A stretch of 5,971 nucleotides of DNA from Peptococcaceae bacterium (GTDB taxonomy: Bacteria > Bacillota > Peptococcia > Peptococcales > Peptococcaceae). A model generated the notes under the pieces. It was not told the DNA's origin, did not search any database, and saw nothing but the letters and a program-made list of their open reading frames with translations. Position numbers and translations under genes: made by a program. Position 1 is the first letter of the stretch. Each line of letters begins with the position of its first letter. The stretch covers positions 1-5,971 of the forward strand of contig JAFNVD010000016.1 in assembly GCA_017383785.1 (NCBI GenBank), given 5' to 3'. Shown piece by piece: positions 1 through 5,000 of this stretch.

Positions 1-1263
1 ACCCAGCTGAGCAGAGAAGCTCAGTACTACAGGCATCAGTACAACTGCCATAGCAGCATTGTTAGCAAAGTTGGTGATTACCAGAGCAACTAAGAACATG
101 ATAGCGATGAAGCCCATTTCAGACTGGCCGCCCAAGATTGGGTTCAGTACCTGTAACAGGAATGCTGTTACGCCTGTAGAAGCGTTGGACAGTGTGTTAG
201 CACCGTATACAGCAGCAGCGATCATGAAGAAGATACCCCAGTTCATCTGACGATAAGCCATTTCTTTGAAGTCCAGTAATGGTTTGCCGTCGATACGGAT
301 TACCAGGAATGCAACAACGAATGCAACAGTTACACCCAGAGGCCCTAAGCTGTTGATGAAGGCACATACAGGGTTGCCTTTAATAAAGTTAGGAATCAGC
401 AGAGTTAACAGATAAATAGGAATCATGATTAAGTATGCTTTCTGTACTTTATTCATTGGAGGCAGCTGCATCTGACTTTCAATCATAGCAGGGTCAACTG
501 CTTTCAGTTTGCTAACATCTACACGCAACAGTTTGATTGCCAAAATGAAGATTGCCATGATGATAACAGTCATAATCAAGTTTACAGCCATATACTGTGC
601 CATTGGTACCTGCATTGGAGCACCAAACATCTGTGCAGTCATACCCTGGAATGCACTTAATGGTACCAGCTGAGCGCCCATGAATGGGAAGAATGGCTGC
701 ATTAAGGTAGATACCAGGAACATACCAACGAAGAAGAAAGGCCAGATTTTATCTTCGCGAGTTAAGTTCAAAGCTTTAGTTAAGCTCAATGCTACAGGCC
801 ATAAAATAATCAGGGATGTGATTGGGCTTACCAGTGCGGACAGAACACCGCAGCAAGCATAGAACACAGCGATAAATACATAAGGACGACCTTTAAATAC
901 TTTTTTGGTCAGGAACCATTTTGCAATATACATAGTGTCGCCAACTTCATGCACAGCGCCAAACAGAGTCATTGCAAATAATGTTAATAATACAGTGTAG
1001 TTACCTACAGCATTCAGCCATACACTGTTAGAACCGGCAGGATCGATACCGGAAATCCCCAGCATGAACAGACCGAACAAACTTGGCCACAGTACATCTA
1101 CCATAGACCACATGTAAACCATACCTAAGAAAGCACCAACGCATTTCATACCAACCGGTGTAATTGGATCAATCGGTGGCATGATCCAGAACAGAGCTGT
1201 AATAGCCAAACCGATGGCGGTGTGTACATAATACAGATCTTTTTTCTGTTTCTGATTAGACAT
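1..1263 (-). CDS. SLC13/DASS-family anion (dicarboxylate-type) permease, C-terminus cut by window edge
   Basis: This frame opens with ATG at 1263 and stays open to the left edge, giving 421 residues and no stop. The product is a very hydrophobic inner-membrane protein with repeated membrane segments (for example near residues 12-30, 60-72, 89-103, 128-160, 172-190, 225-246, 275-291, 305-323, 341-355 and 384-415). It resembles the SLC13/DASS family of sodium-coupled di/tricarboxylate or sulfate carriers. The two hairpin-tip signatures can be placed: SPITS near 146-150 and TNFANNAAMA near 397-406, where classical members carry SNT. Family members are usually about 450-500 residues, so only a short end is missing. 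AAAGGAG (1272-1278) lies 8 nt before the start. Succinate or another C4-dicarboxylate is a reasonable substrate guess, but the sequence does not prove it. Confidence 0.85.
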   Translation of the reverse strand, partial: MSNQKQKKDLYYVHTAIGLAITALFWIMPPIDPITPVGMKCVGAFLGMVYMWSMVDVLWPSLFGLFMLGISGIDPAGSNSVWLNAVGNYTVLLTLFAMTLFGAVHEVGDTMYIAKWFLTKKVFKGRPYVFIAVFYACCGVLSALVSPITSLIILWPVALSLTKALNLTREDKIWPFFFVGMFLVSTLMQPFFPFMGAQLVPLSAFQGMTAQMFGAPMQVPMAQYMAVNLIMTVIIMAIFILAIKLLRVDVSKLKAVDPAMIESQMQLPPMNKVQKAYLIMIPIYLLTLLIPNFIKGNPVCAFINSLGPLGVTVAFVVAFLVIRIDGKPLLDFKEMAYRQMNWGIFFMIAAAVYGANTLSNASTGVTAFLLQVLNPILGGQSEMGFIAIMFLVALVITNFANNAAMAVVLMPVVLSFSAQLG

Positions 1264-1321
1264 AAAAAACACTCCTTTAAAATATAAAATTTTGAAAAGT
1301 TATGCGTTTTATGTCGTGTGA

Positions 1322-1349
1322 ATTAGAATGATTGCGGTTATTTTGTCAA
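1322..1349 (-). promoter_or_regulatory. Predicted sigma-A promoter of the SLC13 permease gene
   Basis: On the minus strand TTGACA (1349-1344) is followed after 16 nt by TCTAAT (1327-1322). Transcription would start near 1315 and leave a leader of about 50 nt before the ATG at 1263. The -35 box is a perfect consensus match. Confidence 0.6.
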
Positions 1350-1385
1350 CACAACAATTTGCTCGCATAAACTTTCTCTATCTGA

Positions 1386-1398
1386 TGTATATCATACA
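1386..1398. promoter_or_regulatory. Small palindrome upstream of permease promoter, possible regulator site
   Basis: TGTAT-ATC-ATACA is a perfect 5-bp dyad around a 3-nt centre. It has the T-N11-A form used by LysR-type regulators and lies about 77 bp upstream of the predicted permease start point. No regulator gene is in the window, so the role is a guess. Confidence 0.25.
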
Positions 1399-1463
1399 AT
1401 ATAATTTTTTCTTTGGGAATTATAAGCTGTCTATAGGGGGGTATTTATCATGCCTATAACTCA

Positions 1464-1495
1464 CAAAAAAACAGCACACAAAAAATGTGTGCTGT
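1464..1495 (-). terminator. Rho-independent terminator of serS
   Basis: A perfect 10-bp stem (ACAGCACACA at 1471-1480 with TGTGTGCTGT at 1486-1495) closes a 5-nt loop. On the minus strand it is followed by seven T residues (1471-1465). It sits 17 nt after the serS stop codon and separates serS from the downstream permease gene. Confidence 0.9.
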
Positions 1496-1511
1496 AAAAC
1501 AAATACTATTT

Positions 1512-2780
1512 TTATTTGGTGATGACTTCTACGCCACCCATGTATGGACGCAATGCTTCCGGAATGATAACGCTGCCATCCGGCTGCTGATAGTTTTCCA
1601 GAATTGCTGCTACGGTACGACCTACTGCTAAGCCGGAACCGTTTAAAGTGTGTACGAAACGTACTTTGCCTTCTTCGTCGCGGAAACGAATATTGGCACG
1701 TCTTGCCTGGAATTCGCCGAAGTTGCTGCAAGAAGAGATTTCTTTGTAAGCGTTATAGCTTGGCAGCCATACTTCTACGTCATAAGTTTTGCAAGAGGAG
1801 AACCCAATATCACCTGTTGGCAATGTGATTACACGGTATGGCAGGTTCAGTGCCTGCAGTACATCTTCTGCATCCTGTGTCAGGCTTTCTAATTCTTCGA
1901 AAGAATGATCCGGATGAGCGAATTTTACCATTTCAACTTTGTGGAACTGGTGCTGACGGATGATACCGCGGGTATCACGACCTGCAGAACCTGCTTCCGC
2001 ACGGAAACATGGGCTAAATGCACAATGTTTGATAGGCAAATCTTTTACATTCAGGATTTCATCACGATAGTAGTTGGTTACAGGTACTTCTGCAGTTGGA
2101 ATCAGATAGTAGTCTGTACCTTCCAGTTTAAACATGTCTTCTGCGAATTTTGGCAGCTGACCGGTACCTGTCATACTTGCGCTATTTGCCATGTATGGAG
2201 GAATCAGTTCTACGTAACCGTGTTTTTCGGTATGAATATCTAAGAACAGACTGATAACGGCACGTTCCAGACGAGCACCCAAGCCTTTGTAGAATGTGAA
2301 ACGAGCACCGGTTACTTTCCCTGCGCGTTCAAAATCCAGAATGCCCAATCCGGTACCGATATCCCAGTGCGCCAAAGGTTCCCCTTCGAATTTGCGTGGT
2401 TCGCCCCAGGTGCGTTCTACACGGTAGTTTTCTTCGCCGCCTTCCGGCAGAGATTCGTGTGGAATATTAGGGATGCTCAGGATGATTTCGTTCATCTGTG
2501 CATCAATTTCGCTTACTTGCTGGTCTAATGCTTTGATGTCTTCGCCTACTTTGCTCATTTCAGCTACCAGCTCATCTGCATTTTCACCGGCTTTTTTCAT
2601 TTTACCGATTTCTTTAGAAACGGTGTTTCTTGTATTTTTCAGCTGCTCAACTTCAGTCAGCAGAGCTCTTCTTTTTTCATCTAATGCCAAGAATGGAGCT
2701 AAATCCAGATCCATGCCTCTTTTTTTCATACCGGCAACTACATCTTCCGGGTTAGAACGGACAAATTTAATATCTAACAT
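1512..2780 (-). CDS. serS: Seryl-tRNA synthetase (SerRS)
   Basis: This cytoplasmic class II aminoacyl-tRNA synthetase activates serine with ATP and charges tRNA-Ser. The protein has 422 residues, normal for bacterial SerRS. Residues 1-105 form the N-terminal domain with the long antiparallel coiled coil (about 30-100, rich in K/E/L) that grips the long variable arm of tRNA-Ser. The catalytic core follows, with the TAEVP segment at 229-233, motif 2 at about 255-285 (FRAEAGSAGRDTRG and the HQFHKVE stretch), EISSCSNFGEFQARR at 347-361 and motif 3 at about 377-398 (HTLNGSGLAVGRT). All expected signatures are intact. The start at 2780 is supported by AAAGGAG (2792-2798), 11 nt upstream. A PdxT-like gene lies 118 nt upstream on the same strand, an order like pdxT-serS in Bacillus. 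That gap is too short for a T-box leader. Confidence 0.98.
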   Translation of the reverse strand: MLDIKFVRSNPEDVVAGMKKRGMDLDLAPFLALDEKRRALLTEVEQLKNTRNTVSKEIGKMKKAGENADELVAEMSKVGEDIKALDQQVSEIDAQMNEIILSIPNIPHESLPEGGEENYRVERTWGEPRKFEGEPLAHWDIGTGLGILDFERAGKVTGARFTFYKGLGARLERAVISLFLDIHTEKHGYVELIPPYMANSASMTGTGQLPKFAEDMFKLEGTDYYLIPTAEVPVTNYYRDEILNVKDLPIKHCAFSPCFRAEAGSAGRDTRGIIRQHQFHKVEMVKFAHPDHSFEELESLTQDAEDVLQALNLPYRVITLPTGDIGFSSCKTYDVEVWLPSYNAYKEISSCSNFGEFQARRANIRFRDEEGKVRFVHTLNGSGLAVGRTVAAILENYQQPDGSVIIPEALRPYMGGVEVITK

Positions 2781-2824
2781 AATTGCTGTCTCTCCTTTTA
2801 AATAGTATAAACACAGTTACCTAT

Positions 2825-2854
2825 AGTTTAACGGCAAAAATGCAACAATGTCAA
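2825..2854 (-). promoter_or_regulatory. Predicted promoter of serS
   Basis: On the minus strand TTGACA (2854-2849) and TAAACT (2830-2825) are separated by 18 nt. The -35 box is perfect. The -10 box is the same TAAACT used upstream of tRNA-Ser in this window. A weaker alternative is TATACT at 2809-2804. Either way serS can be transcribed independently of the upstream PdxT-like gene, although no terminator is visible between them. Confidence 0.55.
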
Positions 2855-2898
2855 GCTTTCCGCTGTATTTTTGTCAAATTTTATTTTGTTTTCTTCAA

Positions 2899-3507
2899 TT
2901 ATATTTTCCATTCCTTTAAACTAGCCACCATCTCCAGCCAATATGGATACAACGCACATCGTGGTGTTAATTCAGCAGCAAAACCGGAAGCCAAATGATT
3001 CCCCTGTCGTATGGCAACAGTACCGTAAGTTTGACTTTGGCACAAAATACCCAGATTTGGTCCGGGCTCAGAAAATACAACATCAGGAACAAAATAACCG
3101 ACAAAACGACCGCTGTTTAAGCCCGGAAGTTCTAGAATAGCTGTATTGAATTGAGAACGAGTATGACTGACGATAGTACAATTCAGTATTGGCAGCAGAT
3201 TGTTTCTGCCCATGGCGGCAGCCCCGGCAGCGATGCCCCATAGAGACAATTGTTCTTGCCGATGCAAAATACTTTTTTGCAATGGATACAACCTTCTGCA
3301 GAGGCTGGGATAATGCCAATCGGTAACCAAAAGGCCATCAATATCTGCAATTTGTATAGGGTGATAGATGGGGCGGAACGAAATATGTACGGGGAAAGGA
3401 TTTTGCTCGTAGAGTTGTACTTCCTGCAGCTGCAGAATATCATAACGTAATAACGTAGGCGGTCCGATGAGGCCGATCTGCAATGTTTGAATTGTATTAG
3501 TTTGCAT
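2899..3507 (-). CDS. PdxT-like class I glutaminase homologue lacking catalytic residues (predicted pseudoenzyme)
   Basis: This intact 202-residue protein aligns by eye over its whole length with PdxT, the glutaminase subunit of pyridoxal 5'-phosphate synthase (usually about 190-200 residues). Diagnostic stretches are IDGLL at 56-60, GIAAG at 91-95, ELPGL at 126-130 and VAIRQGNHLASGFAAELT at 164-181. In active PdxT these read LDGLILPGGES, GTCAG, and VRQGN...FHPELT. Here the nucleophilic Cys is Ala93 (codon 3231-3229), the catalytic His is Ala177 (2979-2977), the next Pro is Ala178, and the PGGES oxyanion loop is lost. Glu179 remains. The protein therefore should not release ammonia from glutamine. 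AGGAGG (3515-3520) lies 7 nt before the start. serS follows 118 nt downstream, as in the Bacillus pdxS-pdxT-serS order, but pdxS is absent here. The open frame argues for a retained, repurposed protein, though a recent relic is possible. Confidence 0.8.
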   Translation of the reverse strand: MQTNTIQTLQIGLIGPPTLLRYDILQLQEVQLYEQNPFPVHISFRPIYHPIQIADIDGLLVTDWHYPSLCRRLYPLQKSILHRQEQLSLWGIAAGAAAMGRNNLLPILNCTIVSHTRSQFNTAILELPGLNSGRFVGYFVPDVVFSEPGPNLGILCQSQTYGTVAIRQGNHLASGFAAELTPRCALYPYWLEMVASLKEWKI

Positions 3508-3578
3508 GAAATCGCCTCCTCACACCAAAGAATGTATTGATACCATAGTGTATGCAAATGGCCGAAAAAAAGATAGTC

Positions 3579-3607
3579 TTGCATAGCGATTCGTGCAATG
3601 CTATAGT
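3579..3607 (+). promoter_or_regulatory. Predicted promoter of the DUF697-like gene
   Basis: TTGCAT (3579-3584) is followed after 17 nt by TATAGT (3602-3607). Two short inverted repeats overlap it: TTGCA/TGCAA (3579-3583 and 3594-3598) and ATAGC/GCTAT (3583-3587 and 3600-3604). The -10 box lies inside the longer possible reading frame that begins at 3552, which argues for the start at 3627. Confidence 0.45.
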
Positions 3608-3613
3608 AAAGAC

Positions 3614-3621
3614 GGGAGGTG
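3614..3621 (+). promoter_or_regulatory. Ribosome binding site that fixes the start at 3627
   Basis: GGGAGGTG lies 5 nt before the ATG at 3627. The in-frame upstream ATG codons at 3552 and 3558 have no comparable purine-rich site, so the first 25 codons of the longer frame are unlikely to be translated. Confidence 0.7.
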
Positions 3622-3626
3622 GCATC

Positions 3627-4133
3627 ATGTATTTTCCTGAAACATTAGAAGAATTAGAACAAATCAAGCAGGAGTGCAAAGCACTGGTGAACAAACGAGC
3701 GCTATTGAGTGGTGCCGCTGCTGTGATTCCTTTGCCGGGAGTAGATATTTCCGCAGATATTACAATTATGATGGAACTGTTGATTGAAATTAACAAACGA
3801 TTCGGTTTATCAGAAGAGCAGCTGAATCAGATGGATTTTGAACGTAAAAAAGCGCTGCTGGTGATTATTTCGTCGGTAGGCAATGAACTGATAGGAAAAA
3901 ATATTACCGCTTCACTGGTGCGTAGTGTTTTACGCAAGGCTAGCAGCAAAATTGCCGCAAAACAGACCAGCAAATTTATTCCCATTGCAGGACAAGCAGT
4001 TGCAGCGGGGATTAGTTTTGCCGCTATGCGTTATTTAGGAAACAACCATATCGAGCAATGCTACCAGATTGCACGACAATATATGAGCACTATTGATACG
4101 CGGTTTACAAGTGATGTTATTGATATTATATAG
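3627..4133 (+). CDS. DUF697/YcjF-like small membrane-associated protein
   Basis: The 168-residue product resembles the DUF697 (YcjF C-terminal) group and related EcsC-like small proteins. The best signal is residues 24-60, where RALLSGAAAVIPLPGVDIS leads into a helix with ELLIEINKRFG. This matches the family pattern of a hydrophobic segment, an IP(L/I)PGVDI turn and an amphipathic helix. A second hydrophobic segment near 116-137 (FIPIAGQAVAAGISFAAMRY) also fits. No catalytic motif, P-loop or signal peptide is visible. In other bacteria such domains are often fused or linked to a GTPase, but here the domain stands alone with no GTPase gene nearby. It diverges from the PdxT-like gene across a 119-nt shared control region. 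The start at 3627 is preferred because of GGGAGGTG just upstream. The function is unknown, and association with the inner membrane is an inference from hydrophobicity. Confidence 0.75.
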   Translation: MYFPETLEELEQIKQECKALVNKRALLSGAAAVIPLPGVDISADITIMMELLIEINKRFGLSEEQLNQMDFERKKALLVIISSVGNELIGKNITASLVRSVLRKASSKIAAKQTSKFIPIAGQAVAAGISFAAMRYLGNNHIEQCYQIARQYMSTIDTRFTSDVIDII

Positions 4134-4143
4134 GAAAATAATA

Positions 4144-4222
4144 AAAAGTCAGGAGGATTTGATTATTTTTGGCTCGGATACCATCACCTTCGCCGTGCAA
4201 ATAATCAAATATCCTGACTTTT
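4144..4222. terminator. Long hairpin between convergent genes, possible bidirectional terminator
   Basis: The outer stem has 11 perfect base pairs (4144-4154 with 4212-4222), then a small GG/A internal loop, then 12 more pairs (4157-4168 with 4199-4210). The 30-nt apical region (4169-4198) is GC-rich and can form GGC/GCC (4171-4173 with 4192-4194). Each strand ends the stem in four or five T residues. It begins 11 nt after the stop of the DUF697-like gene and faces the tRNA-Ser terminator, so bidirectional termination is the simplest reading. The size and the structured loop are more than termination needs. Confidence 0.6.
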
Positions 4223-4249
4223 ATGTTTCGCTTTTTGTAGAAGTAAAAC

Positions 4250-4278
4250 AAAAAAACCTGTGAGTAAACTCACAGGTT
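4250..4278 (-). terminator. Rho-independent terminator of tRNA-Ser
   Basis: AACCTGTGAG (4255-4264) pairs perfectly with CTCACAGGTT (4269-4278) around a TAAA loop. On the minus strand a run of seven T residues (4256-4250) follows. It begins 2 nt after the encoded CCA end of the tRNA, so the tRNA is transcribed as a single-gene unit. Confidence 0.9.
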
Positions 4279-4280
4279 AA

Positions 4281-4370
4281 TGGCGGAGAGAAAGGGATTT
4301 GAACCCTTGATACAGTTGCCCGTATACACGCTTTCCAGGCGTGCTCCTTCGACCACTCGGACATCTCTCC
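4281..4370 (-). tRNA. tRNA-Ser, anticodon GGA (reads UCC/UCU)
   Basis: This 90-nt class II tRNA has a 7-bp acceptor stem (GGAGAGA with TCTCTCC), discriminator G and an encoded CCA. The anticodon stem CACGC/GCGTG holds the loop CTGGAAA, with anticodon GGA at 4336-4334. The long variable arm (ATAC...GTAT) is typical of serine tRNAs and is the element held by the SerRS coiled coil. The T arm AAGGG-TTCAAAT-CCCTT is intact. It has its own promoter and terminator. Confidence 0.97.
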
Positions 4371-4390
4371 TCGTGCTTTCAGCGAATATT

Positions 4391-4419
4391 AGTTTATCAC
4401 CTTTGTATAAAGAAGTCAA
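4391..4419 (-). promoter_or_regulatory. Promoter of tRNA-Ser
   Basis: On the minus strand TTGACT (4419-4414) and TAAACT (4396-4391) are separated by exactly 17 nt. The predicted start point lies about 15 nt before the mature tRNA 5' end, as expected for a stable RNA gene. Confidence 0.8.
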
Positions 4420-4553
4420 GCAAAATTTTTATAAATTTTCGATTAAAATAAAAATGTTTATAACCTCTTAAAATGGTGTATATAGATAGAAACCATAGTG
4501 TATAATTTATACCCCTATAAAAATCAGAAATCCTCTAAGTATTGTACAATCTA

Positions 4554-4582
4554 TAGACAAAATTACGTTTATAGCATACAAT
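4554..4582 (+). promoter_or_regulatory. Upstream promoter (P1) of the two-repeat protein gene
   Basis: TAGACA (4554-4559), 17 nt, then TACAAT (4577-4582): each box matches the sigma-A consensus in five of six positions. The start point would fall near 4590, at the edge of the palindrome 4591-4609. Confidence 0.6.
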
Positions 4583-4590
4583 ATAATCAG

Positions 4591-4609
4591 ACAGAAAAAA
4601 TTTTTCTGT
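4591..4609. repeat. 19-nt palindrome, operator candidate
   Basis: ACAGAAAAA and TTTTTCTGT form perfect 9-bp arms around one central base. The site lies at the predicted start point of P1 and about 20 bp upstream of the P2 -35 box, where a bound regulator could affect both promoters. It is too AT-rich to be a good intrinsic terminator. Confidence 0.45.
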
Positions 4610-4613
4610 GTTC

Positions 4614-4639
4614 TCACAAAAACCTATAGACATTTGTGA
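4614..4639. repeat. Inverted repeat flanking the P2 -35 box, operator candidate
   Basis: TCACAAA (4614-4620) and TTTGTGA (4633-4639) are perfect 7-bp arms separated by 12 nt. The right arm abuts the -35 box of P2 (4627-4632). The half-sites resemble TTGTGA-type half-sites but are in everted order, so assigning Rex or CRP is not justified. Confidence 0.4.
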
Positions 4640-4668
4640 AAAAAAGGTATAAAATAGCCATAGGTTTT
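4619..4668. repeat. Inverted repeat AAAACCTAT/ATAGGTTTT bracketing promoter P2
   Basis: Perfect 9-bp arms at 4619-4627 and 4660-4668 enclose nearly the whole P2 promoter. The arm centres are 41 bp apart, close to four helical turns, which would suit two operator half-sites on one DNA face. The left arm overlaps the TCACAAA arm of the neighbouring repeat. Confidence 0.4.
4627..4655 (+). promoter_or_regulatory. Downstream promoter (P2) of the two-repeat protein gene
   Basis: TAGACA (4627-4632), exactly 17 nt, then TAAAAT (4650-4655): both boxes match the consensus in five of six positions. Like P1 it is preceded by the word CTATAGACA. The start near 4662 gives a leader of about 37 nt with a strong ribosome binding site. 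Confidence 0.65.
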
Positions 4669-4698
4669 ATAAAAATAACTTCTAGGAGGTAACGTACA

Positions 4699-4902
4699 AT
4701 GGATGGTCGTGCATTAGGTAAAGAAGGCTGCGAAAACGTAAAAGAAGTAGCTTCCAAATTCGGTATGACAGTTGTTTGCGATGAAAAAGAAGAAGAAAGA
4801 TTACACGCAGACGTAATTCTGCCAGCAAGCGAACAGTGCGAAAACATGAAAACTGTTGCATCTAAAGTTGGTGTAACTGTTGTTTGTGATGAAGAAGCGT
4901 AA
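4699..4902 (+). CDS. Small protein of two Cys-containing tandem repeats, function unknown
   Basis: I do not recognise this 67-residue acidic protein. It consists of two copies of a 19-residue unit, residues 11-29 and 47-65, of the form CEN-x-K-x-VASK-x-G-x-TVVCDE, with 15 of 19 positions identical. Each unit begins and ends with a Cys (11 and 27, 47 and 63), and reads as a helix followed by a short beta strand. The linker 30-46 contains LHADVILPASEQ, which may add another strand. There is no signal peptide or membrane segment, so a cytoplasmic protein is expected. The regular Cys spacing suggests metal binding or thiol chemistry, but CxxC pairs are absent. A perfect AGGAGGT (4684-4690) lies 8 nt before the ATG, two good promoters lie upstream and a strong terminator follows. 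High and regulated expression is therefore likely. Confidence 0.8.
   Translation: MDGRALGKEGCENVKEVASKFGMTVVCDEKEEERLHADVILPASEQCENMKTVASKVGVTVVCDEEA
4729..4893 (+). repeat. Internal duplication within the small protein gene
   Basis: The 57-nt units 4729-4785 and 4837-4893 encode the two 19-residue repeats. Five of the 15 codons for identical residues differ synonymously, so the duplication is not recent and the protein sequence has been held by selection. Confidence 0.8.
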
Positions 4903-4934
4903 TTTCGTCTTATTTCTGTAGAATTACACATTAC

Positions 4935-4970
4935 AGAGCTGTATTCGTTTGCACGAGTACGGCTCTTTTT
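4935..4970 (+). terminator. Rho-independent terminator after the two-repeat protein gene
   Basis: A 13-bp stem with two G-T wobbles (4935-4947 with 4954-4966) closes a TTTGCA loop and runs into TTTTT. It ends only 30 nt before the next start codon, so the downstream gene depends either on readthrough or on a promoter overlapping this hairpin. Confidence 0.85.
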
Positions 4971-5000
4971 GTTAATATTTAATATCAGGAGGCGTTTGAT

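Larger units (their letters stand above)
4371..4698. other. AT-rich intergenic control region between tRNA-Ser and the two-repeat protein gene
   Basis: This 328-nt stretch has no convincing gene. It holds the minus-strand tRNA promoter (4391-4419) and two plus-strand promoters (4554-4582 and 4627-4655). It also holds several inverted repeats: GTATAA-T-TTATAC at 4500-4512, a 19-nt palindrome at 4591-4609, and two nested repeats around the second promoter. Between 4420 and 4550 nothing else can be named apart from very AT-rich DNA. Confidence 0.7.

Noticed and set aside
59..862. Two plus-strand open frames (59-250 and 680-862)
   Set aside because: They are antisense to the SLC13 permease, lack ribosome binding sites and show no family features.
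1420..2805. Several open frames overlapping serS on both strands (1420-1731 minus, and 1604-1828, 1650-1892, 1905-2243, 2473-2805 plus)
   Set aside because: serS is complete and certain. These frames are shadows with Cys-, Phe- or Ser-rich composition and no start signals.
2781..2898. T-box leader for serS
   Set aside because: Only 118 nt are available and no T-box sequence or antiterminator-like fold was seen.
2899..3507. Sequencing error or frameshift as the cause of the missing PdxT active site
   Set aside because: The frame is continuous, similarity continues on both sides of each altered residue, and the changes are clean Ala codons, not shifted sequence.
2783..3584. Other frames across the PdxT-like gene (2783-2998, 2943-3140 and 3250-3450 plus; 3083-3319 and 3183-3584 minus)
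   Set aside because: Only the 2899-3507 frame has a strong ribosome binding site and recognisable family similarity over its full length.
3497..3796. Minus-strand open frame across the divergent promoter region
   Set aside because: It is antisense to the start of the DUF697-like gene and overlaps two control regions, without its own start signals.
4280..4471. Plus-strand open frame over the tRNA
   Set aside because: It is translated tRNA-Ser and its promoter, a common artefact.
4614..4931. Minus-strand open frame over the two-repeat protein gene
   Set aside because: It is antisense to a gene with a perfect ribosome binding site, and its own repeats merely mirror the repeats of the real gene.
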